A stretch of 64,000 bases of DNA, from contig NC_088651.1 of assembly GCF_964019385.1 (NCBI RefSeq), forward strand, positions 3,128,101-3,192,100, given 5' to 3'. The translations under genes and the position numbers were made by a program. Positions 21,265-31,765 of the stretch are shown piece after piece (positions within the stretch are counted from its first letter, which is position 1; every line of letters starts with the position of its first letter). Below the pieces are notes generated by a model. It saw nothing but the letters and a program-made list of their open reading frames with translations, was not told the DNA's origin and ran no database searches. This DNA comes from Sycon ciliatum (taxonomy: Eukaryota > Porifera > Calcarea > Leucosolenida > Sycettidae).

Positions 21265-21742
21265 TAGGCCTCGACGGATAATCCTAATATTTTCGTGAAA
21301 TTATGCTTTTCGCATTGCTGAAAAAATGGCAGAATTATGCCATTTTTATGCTAAAAGTTATCATATTATGCCGCATCATGCTAATATATGCTGCTAATTT
21401 ATATGATGGTTCTGTGCAAAATAACAGGGGACATTTTTGTAGAGGGCGTTGTACTGTAGTAGCAAAAGTTCAACGGGTCAACGCACCGTCCGACCTAGCT
21501 ACAACCGTCCCTGATTGTAGTTGACTGGACATGTTATAAAGGGAGTCGTTAACCTACGACTTCCTGGTGCATCTACTTGTACTTGTACTTGTAGAACATG
21601 TACAAATGTACGGAATTCGATGTGAACAATCGTATTATTCCAATTTATGCGATTCGTATGCAATTTGCCTTGAATTATGCGATTATTCGATTTTGGTAGG
21701 AATTATGCAAAATATTATGCTAGCATAATCCGTCAAGGCCTA
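21265..21742. mobile_element. Non-autonomous hAT-type element
   Basis: Ends TAGGCCTCGACGGATAATCC and, inverted, TAGGCCTTGACGGATTATGC. Flanked by an exact 8-bp duplication ATACTTGC at 21257-21264 and 21743-21750. 478 bp, AT-rich, with many ATTATGC words, no transposase frame. An 8-bp target duplication is typical of the hAT superfamily, though a few other superfamilies also make one. Confidence 0.85.
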
Positions 21743-21765
21743 ATACTTGCGACCTAATACTTACT

Positions 21766-22150
21766 ATGGCATCATACCTGCTTGAGCGGTACCACATAAA
21801 TAGCTTAGACCAAAGATATCGTACTAAGTCCATATTCTTCGTGTTCCGTTGCAACCACAATATCTGCAGTTCACTCCTCTCTGATATGTTCTCCATTCGC
21901 CGTGACTGCGCTCACACAGATAGAGCAACCCGCGGCCAAGTCAATTATTCCCTTTCCTTACCCATTGTGCAAGCTCAAGCTGGATACCAATCTATTTCAT
22001 TCCTTGGTGCTGACCGCTTTAATGCGCTTCCCGAATCCCTTCGCACAAATCATATACCCTATTCATTTCGCCAGGAGCTTAACAATTTCATTAATATTGG
22101 GCACCCCGTAAGAAGACCTTAGGGTCTGTTGGGAATTCCCAAATAAAACG
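21766..22150 (+). mobile_element. LINE fragment, C-terminal end of the reverse-transcriptase frame
   Basis: Encodes about 119 residues with the pattern seen at the end of CR1/L2/Jockey-type LINE proteins: LDQRYRTKSIFFVFRC, then RATRGQ, then SFLGADRFNALPESLR. The similar fragment at 48172-48715(-) supports this. The 3' end has a small hairpin (GGGAATTCCC) followed by AAATAAA. 5'-truncated; no catalytic motifs remain. Confidence 0.65.
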
Positions 22151-23020
22151 AGAGAGCTTGGAAGCTCAGGGCCCTACGCTATGCTTTTAATGTAAAAAGA
22201 CCAGAAAATCCGATTATAAGGAGATAAAAAGGAAAAGAAGGAGCAAACCAAAAGCGGATGAAGTGAGAGAAAGATAATAATCCGCAAAAAAATCTGCAAA
22301 TACTTTTGCCTAACTCATATTCAAACTGATTGAAACGTTTTTGCAACACAATGATAAAATAATTAATTACAATACAAATACTATGGCGAGTCATTGGCGA
22401 CATGATTCAAACAGAATTTATACCTGTATGTGAAAATATTTCAAGGTCATAAACACCTGCTGCAGGTGTAAATTTAACAACGTTGAAATTATTGGGAAGA
22501 TCCTAAGGTTTCTATGCGCGATGTTGACCAAGTACTGCAGTATTGGCAATAGATATCCGACCACCATCGTGGTGCGTTCACATTGCAAAGGCTCAGCAAG
22601 GTATAGTGACACTACGAATTAGAGACCGCTGGCATCGGTGCTGCACTCCAGAGCGAAACTTAAACCGTCGGATTGCGTGTGTGTGTTTGTGTGTGTGTGT
22701 GTGTTTGTGTGCGTGTGTGTCCGTGTGCCACTGGTATACATCAATCCCTGCATGTACATCTTCCCTAGCGGCTAAGGCCCCTCTGGCAAATATCACCAGC
22801 CATTGCTATATTATTAGTTAGTGAATGCTACTTACGTACCCAACGATGAAGATAACACTAGTTAATTGGTCAATACAACTTGCTTAGCCCCAACGACGAT
22901 GATCCTAACAGCGGAGAAAACATTGACGTTCAGTCAGATCACTTTGAGCATGCTCAGTACCCTCAGCTTTTACTCTCGTATCAACATGCTCACTTTCCTG
23001 GCATTTTTTAGGTTTAGATT
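22151..23020. other. Intergenic stretch with TG microsatellite
   Basis: No gene supported. A (TG)n-rich tract lies at 22676-22726. The flanks are unique in the window. Confidence 0.6.
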
Positions 23021-23025
23021 CTCCA

Positions 23026-23031
23026 TATAAT
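23026..23031 (+). promoter_or_regulatory. Possible TATA box of gamma
   Basis: TATAAT in CTCCATATAATTG, 102 nt before the gamma ATG, the same spacing as in the other genes. Weaker match than in alpha, beta and theta. Confidence 0.4.
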
Positions 23032-23127
23032 TGACAACAAGAACGTTGGAAGAAATGAGTTTTTACGATACTTTATTTCTTATCGCCGCGCTTCCCGCGA
23101 CGTTCAATTTTCGCCACAAGGGCACTC

Positions 23128-23418
23128 ATGGAGAAGAATGGGTCCGTAGAGTTGACGGTTTTGGACGATGAAACCATGGAGAAGCACGCCACCGTCGTAC
23201 AACATGCAAGCGCGGTGTTCGATGCATCATCCGTGGGATCCGAACCAACCGGAACAGGAAAGGATTCGAGACCTGCTGCAGGCTTTGAGGAGGTCGTGGT
23301 CCCGAAAACGAGCAGAGGGCGATCTGCGTGCAAAATTGCAGCAATAATAGGAGGTAGTTTATTTGGTAGCTTCATGGTAGGTGTGATTGTTTACCTTGTT
23401 CTAAAATTCGCAATATAA
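23128..23418 (+). CDS. Gamma, predicted tail-anchored membrane protein
   Basis: 96 residues: MEKNGSVELTVLDDETMEKH at the start, a hydrophilic Ser/Thr/Glu middle, KTSRGRSACK just before the helix, a helix at about 71-93 (IAAIIGGSLFGSFMVGVIVY...) and the tail KFAI. The GSVEL near the start resembles SVEM of beta. Single copy in the window. AATAAA at about 23466 in CTTGAAAATAAAATAC. Strong basic patch before the helix predicts a cytosolic N-terminus. Function unknown. Confidence 0.65.
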   Translation: MEKNGSVELTVLDDETMEKHATVVQHASAVFDASSVGSEPTGTGKDSRPAAGFEEVVVPKTSRGRSACKIAAIIGGSLFGSFMVGVIVYLVLKFAI

Positions 23419-24065
23419 AGTGACTAGTCTTGGAAAATCGACCTTCCGAGATTCTCGCGTCTTGAAAATAAAATACAGAAAGAAATCAGGATAAGAACGA
23501 AAGTCCACATCCCGTTACAATCAATTCCGATCAAGGTGTGTGTACGTTCAGAGAGGACAGCGTCCCACCACACAGTGCAGTGTGAATGTGTAATGTTGAA
23601 CAATGTCTACTTATAGAACTGCTCCATCATGTCTGAGTGGTTTGAACATCGCAGGCTTGAAGCGGAAACAGCGGTTCGATTTCTGTAGACGACTGTGAAT
23701 GCTTTCTTTTAACCTTTCACACGTCAACCCCCTCAAATAAGTACTTTAAAATAGCAAAAAAAGGAACAAATTCCGCCGTCATCAACTTTCAACAAAGAAT
23801 TCATGAGGATTTGCAAAATCGGTGTAGAATAAAAGATTGTTGTTCCGTAAAACTCAGAAACTAAACGACGTTGGAATCGGGTCGGAATTTGCCACTAGAA
23901 CAATAAAACAAAAATTGTAAAGTATATCGGTACTAGTTATTCCTCTTTGATGATAAGAATGTGTTTCATACACCTTTAGCAAACATACAATGTCTTCAAC
24001 ACAGATCTAGTACTTTAAACGCATTTGCTATTTGATTTATTCACTGAGGTAAAATACCGGTGGGG

Positions 24066-24073
24066 TATAAAAG
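24066..24073 (+). promoter_or_regulatory. TATA box of alpha3
   Basis: TATAAAAG in GGTGGGGTATAAAAGAAAGC, 99 nt before the ATG. Confidence 0.7.
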
Positions 24074-24164
24074 AAAGCTATGGACTGGGATCGTAGTGCG
24101 ATCTTCCTTTCACTGTATCGACTAGGTGCTGACTGATTTTGTCTGATCTCCTTTTTTCGACGCG

Positions 24165-24395
24165 ATGGATAGTACAGTGGAGTTAGCAGCGTTCGAGAAA
24201 TCCTGTGACGATATTGTTCGCAGTGGCAAGGAAAATGTTATCCCAGACGCCGTCGCCAAACCACAAGAAGCAGCTCGAAAGAAGAAGTCTTCTGTGCCTC
24301 CAACCAAATCGGCAGGCGGTCCCGAGCAAAAAGAGAAGAAGCCAGTTTCAGAGCATTGCAATGATGAGAAGTTGCTCATGGTATTGTACCACTGA
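24165..24395 (+). CDS. Alpha3, small hydrophilic protein
   Basis: 76 residues: MDSTVELAAFEKSCDDIV, then SGKENVIPDAVAKPQ with the KEN tripeptide, KKKSSVPPTKSAGGPEQ, and EKLLMVLYH at the end. No helix, no signal peptide. Full promoter and AATAAA (24410-24415) are intact, so this is the best candidate for an active alpha gene in the left half. Closest to alpha2. Confidence 0.68.
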   Translation: MDSTVELAAFEKSCDDIVRSGKENVIPDAVAKPQEAARKKKSSVPPTKSAGGPEQKEKKPVSEHCNDEKLLMVLYH

Positions 24396-25261
24396 TGTTT
24401 TTCACACTCAATAAAAGTATTTTTTAGAAAAGCCACTTCTATGAACCATCTTGTTAAGCCATGTATAAGCTAGGTCACTACTCCTCGTGGGTATTTGGCT
24501 ACATTTGTGCACGTCGGATTGTTCAAAATCTTGAAAATTTCTTAACCTCCCCCACAACTTCCCAAAACCACATCCTACTTTGGTAGTCCGAATGTTGAGA
24601 TGTACTGACTTCCTATCGTCCTTCTGTGGCAATCAGGATTCGTTGTTACTGTTGTATCGTGTCCCTACTTGTATTATATTCTATTGTTTTACTCGGGCAT
24701 CCCAGCAAACCCTTCGTCTTCTAACGTTGCGCCCTTACTAGCGGTGATTGTGGTAGGTCCTTAGATGTTGAGAATACTGTGGCTTCATCCGCATATAAAA
24801 CCAGGTACAGGTCTTGCCTCGTTAGTAGATAATCTCTAGGTCATCGAAAACGTCATCTTATAACGCGACCGATCTTGTAACAGGACTTTCAGGTAGAGAT
24901 GAAATAGGCACTTATTTGTAACTATGGGCTACCCTCGATTCAACATAAACTTTCTACGCCTCAACTTGTTATAAGATGATCGAAAAGTTTACAGAATACG
25001 AAAGCATCCACAATTTCACTTCTGAGAGTGCTAAGAAATTCCAGTGCTAAAGGGAGGAGAACAGGTGATGATTGATATCATACTGGATTGAGTTTCCATA
25101 TCGATTTCAAGTTGCACTCATATTTCATAGGGGACAAGGACAATGGATGAAGTGTAGCAGAAATGTGATACTTGAAACAGTGCAAAGAAGAAGTAAAGAA
25201 AAAAATAGGGCTTGGCGTCAGACTGGGCCGAGTTTCCGCATCCGTAGTAACGCCACCACCC

Positions 25262-25415
25262 TTGAAAGATCAAGGCGCAGACTCAGCTCCTAAAGCGGTG
25301 GGAGGTGAGTAGATTAGCTCACCAGCGAGTGGTCAAAGACCGAAATACCAATTCGCTTCACGCATGTCCTCATCGTGCAAGGCCACGAGTTCCCAATTAA
25401 ATGTGTTTTTTTTCG
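25262..25415 (-). mobile_element. SINE fragment, reversed (copy C)
   Basis: Same insertion as 11535-11682, inherited through the alpha-unit duplication. Contains GGCCACGAGTTCCCAATTAA. Confidence 0.55.
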
Positions 25416-25929
25416 CCACATTTCAACGAAATATGGGCGAAGCGTACACATAGAACGAAATAGAGAAAAGTGCAATTGCGAGGAAAACTTCCATGCGTTT
25501 TGTGTGGTGCAATAAAACAGACATCAAATGAAAAGCGGAATCTAACTCCTTTTCGGGGTCCCCAGCTGTGCTTAAGTCGACTACCCATTTGGCATCGTAC
25601 TAGTCTACTTCACATTCTCATTGTGCTACTATTATTGCTGGTAATTATGAATCGTCCATTGCTTGTCATTGGTTGGAGCATCTCGTGTCTTGCTAGACGT
25701 GGACCATGTGAGCTTTCTAATCTCACCATGTAAAACATATGACTCCAGGTGGCATAAACTAGGCGGACCGTTGATAATACTTGCTACCTCTACCTTCCAC
25801 GTACACAGTTACCGTCTTTGCATCCTACAATGTAATATTGAAAAACAAAACGCAATCCACGATTATAGGTAATGCAGTTAAGTGGTAGTTCACTTCGATT
25901 TACCGGAGTGGTTCCTACTGCAACTCTTT

Positions 25930-27200
25930 CTTCTCCAAACGTTTCTTGACCAGTAATGGCCTTATAATGAAGTTATCAGTTATTACTTAGTGATCACCCT
26001 CTGCAGCATCCGATGCCAATGCAGATGGAGTAAACCTCCCAACGGCTGCTTACCCGTTTAGGCTGAAGTGGGAGACGGAGACGTTTGGTTCAAGAGCCTT
26101 ATTAGAACGTGAAGTAGTTAGAAAAGATTATCTACACAGGACCATCTTTGCGATACTGAGGTGTGCCATCTCCAGGTTGCAGATTCTTCTTCTTCAACAC
26201 TTTATTTTTCGGGTTCTCCACCACTCCTGCAAACTGTTTCTGACAACTCCTTGTCTGGATTGTCCCACAATCCTTGTACGTGCTCTGGAGGCTCGTTATC
26301 TTCAGTGCATTATGAATCCACAGATTCTTCAGTTGTTGTGGCCCTAAGATTCTCCCTCATAGACAGAACAAATCCACCACTGCCAACGGTCACTACACGT
26401 GACCATCCATCACATGAAGATAAAGTGAGCAATTTTCACTTTTCATGGCCATCAAATTCATTCATGGCAATATCCCTTTTAGTATTTCCTTGGCCGTCGG
26501 ACCCCGATGGTTCCCCTGGGACAATATTCAGGAAAATTAGTGGGAATAAGCAGTGTCAAGGACATTAGCGGAAGTGTTTTTGTGTAATCTGTTCACTAAT
26601 GTTCACCCGCACCAAATTCTCTCGCGCCACGGGTGAATGTTGATCATAATAATATTCCGTCCTGGAATCAGCAATTTTCCTGCCCATGCACTTTTATTTT
26701 TGTCTGATCCGCGTACAGGCAACTCAATACAAGTATAGCCGACACCTTCAAAAAGTGTTCAAATTGTGTCCATGTAGATGCAATAATGGCCTTTTTAGTG
26801 CAGGAGTCAAAATGACAATGGTTGGCCTTTCTAGGTAGACGTACTCGCCATTATGATACCTCAATTAGAAATCGAAGGTATGAGGCAGACGAAACAAGAA
26901 GCAAAACTAGGAATAATAACAATATTCAAGCTCATTCTGGCTAACCATATTTCGGTAATTCCAAACGCTTGACTCGCGCGGTGGCAGATGATACCACTGG
27001 CTGATCTAGGGTTATATTCTTTGCACCGTACAGTTTGATCAACGTACCCTATTACGGATACAAAATAATGATGCAAAGAGACAAAGAAAATGTGCAGCAT
27101 TACGGTGCAGCATTACTGTGAAACCGACGCACATGTAGCTCAAAAGCAGGTGTCGGATACAACCTGTAATTGGGTAATGGAGTTGTACAAGCGTAGACAT
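25930..27200. other. Intergenic stretch before delta1
   Basis: One open frame of 135 codons (26161-26568) is Ser/Pro-rich, opens with GTG, has no promoter or poly(A) signal and no copy elsewhere; I do not call it a gene. 26770-26830 shares the word GGCCTTTCTAGG with 2290-2300 in inverse orientation. Confidence 0.4.
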
Positions 27201-27207
27201 CGCACCT

Positions 27208-27214
27208 TATAAAC
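27208..27214 (+). promoter_or_regulatory. TATA box of delta1
   Basis: TATAAAC in GCACCTTATAAACG, 118 nt before the delta1 ATG. Confidence 0.5.
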
Positions 27215-27325
27215 GTTGAAAGGAATTGTAACGATTTCGTGTCTCAGCAAAGGAACAAAGCAGCGTTTTCCTCTAAGTCATCCTTTTTGTTCCTCGCTTA
27301 TTGAATGGTCGAAGCCTTCATCACA

Positions 27326-27676
27326 ATGAGCGAGGAATTAGGAAAGGAAACACCTGCGGTCAATGAAATGGAGGCAGAGGAAAGTTCACTAGACCTGAGC
27401 TTCTCGAGCGACTCAATATCGTTGGAGGATATACTCGATGCAGCATTTGCGGAAGCCAGGGCCGCCAATGCCATGAGGGCCATGAATGACACGTTATCAG
27501 GAGATAGTACATCAGACCTCAGCTGTGTAGAAGAGGAAAGCAGACCTCAGCTGTGTAGAAGAGGAAGACCCACCTTCCTACAGCTGTTGCTGCTGCTGCT
27601 GTTGCTGTACAGTCTGCTACTGTTGCTGCTCGTGCTGCTGGTGGTGATGGCGGTGCTACTGTTACTCTTGCGCTGA
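27326..27676 (+). CDS. Delta1, acidic protein with leucine-rich C-terminal anchor
   Basis: 116 residues from MSEELGKETPAVNEMEAEES. The N-terminal half is strongly acidic; then an Ala/Arg-rich stretch (AEARAANAMRAMND), a basic RRGRP patch, and about 35 residues of nearly pure Leu/Val ending in a single Arg. The hydrophobic run is encoded by CTG/TTG repeats and is longer than one bilayer span, so it may have expanded by repeat slippage. The ATG at 27305 is in frame, but the copy at 28491 lacks it, so 27326 is preferred. Poly(A) signal in GTAATAAAAC near 27696. Function unknown. Confidence 0.6.
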   Translation: MSEELGKETPAVNEMEAEESSLDLSFSSDSISLEDILDAAFAEARAANAMRAMNDTLSGDSTSDLSCVEEESRPQLCRRGRPTFLQLLLLLLLLYSLLLLLLVLLVVMAVLLLLLR

Positions 27677-27813
27677 CACTGTTATGTTGAGATGTAATAA
27701 AACAATTTTTTTCCTGAAAAGTATTTTTTTCGATGAGATAGAGCGTGACAAACTCATGCTATCCTAACTAGGACGTAAGTGAGAGGGCAAGGCACGGGGA
27801 GTGATTTTGATTC

Positions 27814-27910
27814 GATTGATTGATTGATTGATTTTATTTGGATTCGCGAGACCAAACGAGCAGGAGTGTTCAATAACAGGGTAGCGAATGGTTGAGTTGT
27901 GCTATGTGAC
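27814..27910 (-). mobile_element. Very short LINE 3' end, minus strand
   Basis: GATTGATTGATTGATTTTAT followed by sequence matching 8101-8200. The paralogous delta segment at about 29157 has no such insertion. Strongly 5'-truncated copy of the LINE at 8101-8770. Confidence 0.75.
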
Positions 27911-28490
27911 ATTTTCAATGGTTGTGTGTACTGGTGACCATGCTTTTACTACTGTCGTTGAACTTAAGCTGAGTACTGATTTGTCAAAGGAGAGCGAGCA
28001 TGATATTATCACACCTGATCAAACCCACAAGTGACGTTAGGGCAACACGTCGTGTAGAAAAAATATGTGAAATTTTCATGATAGGAAAAAGAGGAAAAAA
28101 GAAAAGGAATAGTTTATTAAATCTTGAAGCGTCGGCTCTTGATATAATAACGAATCGAAATTACACAAGCATAGGTATGACAATTATTAATAGTGCTGTT
28201 ATTTTAATTGAGGTACAGAAATACATACGAACGTCGAATATTAATTTTTATGATGTTACTTCTCACTTGATGCATAATTGGGTTGTATTATTTATGTTAC
28301 TTCGCCAGACCCAGAATTAACATACACTGTTGCCTTACAGCATGGAACAGCGGATTGTCCAAAATCTTACAAAACAAAAAAAGAAATGTCAACAAAAGCA
28401 ACGCAACGTAGTATTTTTTTGCGAATCCAGAGAGTTTTCTCTCTGTCTTTTTTTTCATTCTTCGGTTATTCAGCGAGCAAAGCCTTCACT

Positions 28491-28965
28491 ATGAGCGAAG
28501 AATTAGGAAAGGAAACTGGTGCTGTCGATTACGTGAACGCTATGAATGATAATATTTCAGACGTTAGTACATTTGACCTGATCTTAAAGAAGCCGCTCCT
28601 TATGGTTGGAGTTTTTGGATCGACGAAGCATTATCAGCGAAGGCCGCCGGTACGGCCAAGGCACTGATGCCCACGAATGATACTTTTCAAGGTGATAGTA
28701 CATCTGAGCCGAGCTGGTGCGGCTGCTGCTGCTGCTGCTTCTGTAGCTGCTGTTTCTGTTGCTACTGCTCCTGCTACTGTTATGTATTTATTTATTTATA
28801 ACAGCATCTCATAGCACAGTGAGAACACCGGCCAATACAAAGAGAGAGGGTGTTAGCCAACCACGGCTATTGCTGTTGCTGCTGCTGCTGTTCCGACTTC
28901 TACCTTTGCTCTGAACAACAATGCTGAGTTGTCGTTTGCAGCTTGCGACGAAAAAGTAAGTGGAA
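28491..28965 (+). pseudogene. Delta2, broken delta copy
   Basis: Begins MSEELGKETGAVD and keeps homology with delta1 through the Ala-rich region and into the CTG-repeat segment, but the frame is shifted after about 30 codons and a LINE 3' end (28784-28867) splits the leucine-coding part. The upstream TATA box is replaced by a T-run near 28413. Inactive relic. Confidence 0.75.
28784..28867 (-). mobile_element. LINE 3' end inside delta2
   Basis: TATTTATTTATTTATAA tail followed by sequence ending TTAGCCAACCACGGC, inserted between two parts of the CTG/TTG-repeat region of delta2. Related to 16681-16800. Confidence 0.6.
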
Positions 28966-29472
28966 ATTCCAAGCAAAAAAAATGCATTAGAGAAGTATAC
29001 TTTGCAATGAAACTATGAGACAGAGATGAAAGTTTCGTCTCCCAAATATATGCTGAGGTATAATTTTTGGTCTCTGAAAAGTGCTATTTTTCAATGGCTT
29101 AGAGCGTAAAAAACATGTACCAGTTATCACAATGATGACGTCAGCTACATTGCAGGTCACGGGAAATGACATTCAATGGTTGTTTGTAATGGTGACCACT
29201 CTCGTATTACTGTGGTTGAACTCAAGTACGTATTGGTGGGTTCAAGGAGAGTGAGTTTGATGACATCACACCTTATCAAACCCACTAGTGAAGCGCAAGT
29301 ATTACGTCCAAAAAAATAGAAAATTTCTTTGCAGTTTTCACGATAGCAAAAGAAGGAAAAGCTTGATGTTTGGGCTCTTGATTCAATAACGAATGGAAGT
29401 TTTCCAAGCAAAGGTATGAAAACAATTAATTGGGCGGTTATGTCAACACAAACAAAAACCACGTACATGTAG

Positions 29473-29480
29473 TATATAAG
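29473..29480 (+). promoter_or_regulatory. Orphan delta promoter
   Basis: TATATAAG followed by AATCCAGAACGTTTTCC, matching the sequence before delta2. The gene that should follow is absent; a minisatellite starts about 70 nt downstream. Confidence 0.55.
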
Positions 29481-29547
29481 AATCCAGAACGTTTTCCTGT
29501 GGCCTTGTTCAGCGGAATACCGCCATCGTTCAGTACAATGGAATAAC

Positions 29548-29830
29548 ATAGGATAGCGCCAGGCATGCCAACGGCACACACAAACAAACAAGTACACATA
29601 CCTTGACGGTCCGGTACGGGACAGGTAGGGGATAGTACCAGGCATGCCGACCGCACAAACAAACACACACCTTGAGGGTACGGTACGGGACAGGTACGGG
29701 ATAGCGCCAGGCATGCCGACAGCACAAACAAACAAGCACACAACTTGATGATACGGTACGGGACAGGTACGGGATAGCGCCAGGCATGCCGACAGCACAA
29801 ACAAACAAGCACACACCTTGATGATACGGT
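29548..29830 (+). repeat. Minisatellite, about 72-bp unit, nearly four copies
   Basis: Units start GGATAGCGCCAGGCATGCCG and contain CGGTACGGGACAGGTA, at about 29552, 29629, 29700 and 29771. The last two are almost identical. The array joins directly to the alpha unit D promoter region at 29831. Minus-strand open frames across it (LSRTCPVPY repeats) come from the repeat and are not genes. Confidence 0.9.
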
Positions 29831-29958
29831 TGATTCCTCTTTGATGATAAGAATGTGTTTCATACACCTTTTTCACACAAACTATGGCTAAACACAGATC
29901 TAGTACTTTATACGCATTTGCTATTTGTTTAATTCACTGAGGTATAATACCGGTGGGG

Positions 29959-29966
29959 TATAAAAG
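29959..29966 (+). promoter_or_regulatory. TATA box of alpha4
   Basis: TATAAAAG in GGTGGGGTATAAAAGAAAGC, 94 nt before the ATG. Confidence 0.7.
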
Positions 29967-30052
29967 AAAGCTATGGAATGGGATCGCAGTGTGATCTTCC
30001 TTTAACTGAATTCACAACTAATTTTTTCTGATCTCTTTACGTTTTCGGCGCG

Positions 30053-30307
30053 ATGGAAAGCACAATGGAGTTAGCTATGTTCGAAAAGTGCACTGATGAT
30101 ATTGCAGCTCATCGCAGTGGAAAGGAGAATGTTGTCCCTGACGCTGCCGCCAAGCCACAGAAAACAGCTCAAGCGGTGAAGTCTTCTGCGCCTCCAACAA
30201 CGAACTCGGCAGGTGACCCGAAGCACAAAGAGAAAAGGCCAGTTTCAGAGCCATGCGATGATGATGTGAAGTTGTTAATGGTTTTGTCCGATTGTTGTTC
30301 AAACTGA
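30053..30307 (+). CDS. Alpha4, small hydrophilic protein
   Basis: 84 residues: MESTMELAMFEKCTDDIAAH, SGKENVVPDAAAKPQ with KEN, KSSAPPTTNSAGD, and an altered C-terminus (VKLLMVLSDCCSN) compared with VLYH in alpha1-3. The AATAAA signal (30307-30312) begins on the last base of the stop codon. Promoter intact. No membrane helix. Function unknown; most diverged of the forward alpha copies. Confidence 0.66.
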   Translation: MESTMELAMFEKCTDDIAAHRSGKENVVPDAAAKPQKTAQAVKSSAPPTTNSAGDPKHKEKRPVSEPCDDDVKLLMVLSDCCSN

Positions 30308-30344
30308 ATAAAATTATTTTAATTATAAGAGAAGCCCATTCTAT

Positions 30345-30412
30345 GAATTAGGGTTTACTGGGGATTAGCGACCGTCTAGATTTCCCTTCGGGAACGAACA
30401 CGATAATATCCT
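30345..30412 (+). mobile_element. Retroposon 3' end with TTCCC-TTC-GGGAA hairpin
   Basis: Matches 49556-49617 and, inverted, 15062-15112. The hairpin GTTCCC/GGGAAC type structure is conserved at the end. Inserted just after alpha4; source element probably the SINE at 38555-38815. Confidence 0.5.
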
Positions 30413-30539
30413 TTTTTTAATACTATGAACTCATTTGTTAAGCCAATTAGAAAAATGGAAACATGCGGGCACAGGTTACGCTCAGTCACTACTCCTCGTC
30501 AGTGTTTGGCTAGACTGTGTACATCGGACTGTTCAAGAT

Positions 30540-30900
30540 CTGGAATGTTTCTGCTGCTGTTTCTGGTCGTGGTCGTTTTGCTACGTCTGCAGCCTAAAGC
30601 GGAAAAGTAGGAGGAAATTCCCACCAGCGACGTTCTTATGTTCGCCCGTCAACAGGATCGACAGCGTGAGGCCTCATTGATGCCGATGTCGATTTGTAAC
30701 ATGAAACTGCTGTTTCTGCTGTTGTTTCTGGTGGTGGTCGTTTTGTTATGGTTACTCTTGCGATGCACCACAATGGTGATTTGTCGTCTGCAGCCTGAAG
30801 TGGAAAAGTAGGAGGGAATTCCCACCACCGAAGTTCTTATGTTCGACCGTCAACAGGATCGACAGCGTGAGGCCTCATTGATGCCGATGTCGATTTGGAA
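30540..30900 (+). repeat. Tandem repeat resembling the end of the delta unit
   Basis: Two units about 203 nt apart share CAGGATCGACAGCGTGAGGC and a CTGCTGTTTCTG/GTCGTTTTG block like the leucine-coding part and 3' end of delta genes. No complete delta frame is present. Confidence 0.6.
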
Positions 30901-31259
30901 AATGGAACTAAGTTACTTGTATTCGCGAGGGTGGCAGGTTCAATAGCAACCACTTACAAAAGAGACGCCAGCTGGGGCATTCGCTCCAGTCCGGGCTGCT
31001 TGGTCGGCGCTTCGTATCGGCAGCTTAGCCCAGTTTGATCAAACCTATAGATGTTGCAGATGCGTCTTGCTTTTCTTTTTCCTTGTTCATCGATTCGTCT
31101 TGAATATTTTTAGATCGGAAGAAGATCTCCTACAGCGGTTTCCACGGACAATCATAAAGGAGGGAAGGGTGGCAACGGAATTAGAAATGCATGCTATACC
31201 ATTCTAGGTGTCAACTCGTTTACTGCTTCAGTATTCTCGGTCAGCTTTGTGCCATTTTG

Positions 31260-31765
31260 TCGCATTATATGACTGTTGATAAATGTGGTGGTAAAGACAC
31301 ACCTGGCAATATGGCGCTAAACACACGCCTGCCCACACACGCTCTCTAGGCTGCAAAGTTCTGGCACAGAGCTCTCCTTCTCACCACCACCACCATCAGT
31401 TCGCGCCTGGCGCCTGGTCGATGCATGGCTGGCGGTATTCGGCATATTAGGATGGTACATCAAGTAGCGCATGGCACATAGATGATGACACAGCAACGAC
31501 ATAGCTCGATTGCGACGTACGTTTCGTCCCCGCCGGACTCATCAGGCAATCTTGTTCTTGGATGTCTTCATACGGAGCTTGACTTGGGAGAAGGAAGTTG
31601 AAGACACCACTGCAGCTGTACTAATGGTTGATAAATATGGTGGTAAAGACACACCTGGCAATATGGAGGTAAACACACGCCTGCCCACACACGCTCTCTA
31701 GGCTGCAAAGTTTTGGCACAGAGCTCTCCTTCTCACCACCACCACCATCAGTTCATGCAGCTTTA
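31260..31765 (+). repeat. Two copies of the GTGGTGGTG repeat
   Basis: 31265-31395 and 31625-31760 match 17465-17600 (GGCAATATGG, ACACACGCCTGCCCACACAC, TTCTCACCACCACCACCATC). Confidence 0.7.

Larger units (their letters stand above)
23744..25925 (+). repeat. Segmental duplication, alpha unit copy C
   Basis: Left 180 nt match the first 190 nt of the window (unit A); the rest matches unit B over 2 kb. Contains alpha3 and the reversed SINE at 25262-25415. Confidence 0.85.

Noticed and set aside
27580-28780. CTG/TTG tracts as a CRISPR-like or regulatory array
   Set aside because: No spacer structure; they are codon repeats for leucine and their relics.
29157-29876. Long minus-strand frames with repeated CAVGMPGAIPYLSRT-like words
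   Set aside because: They are readings of the 72-bp minisatellite, open in several frames, with no start or promoter context.
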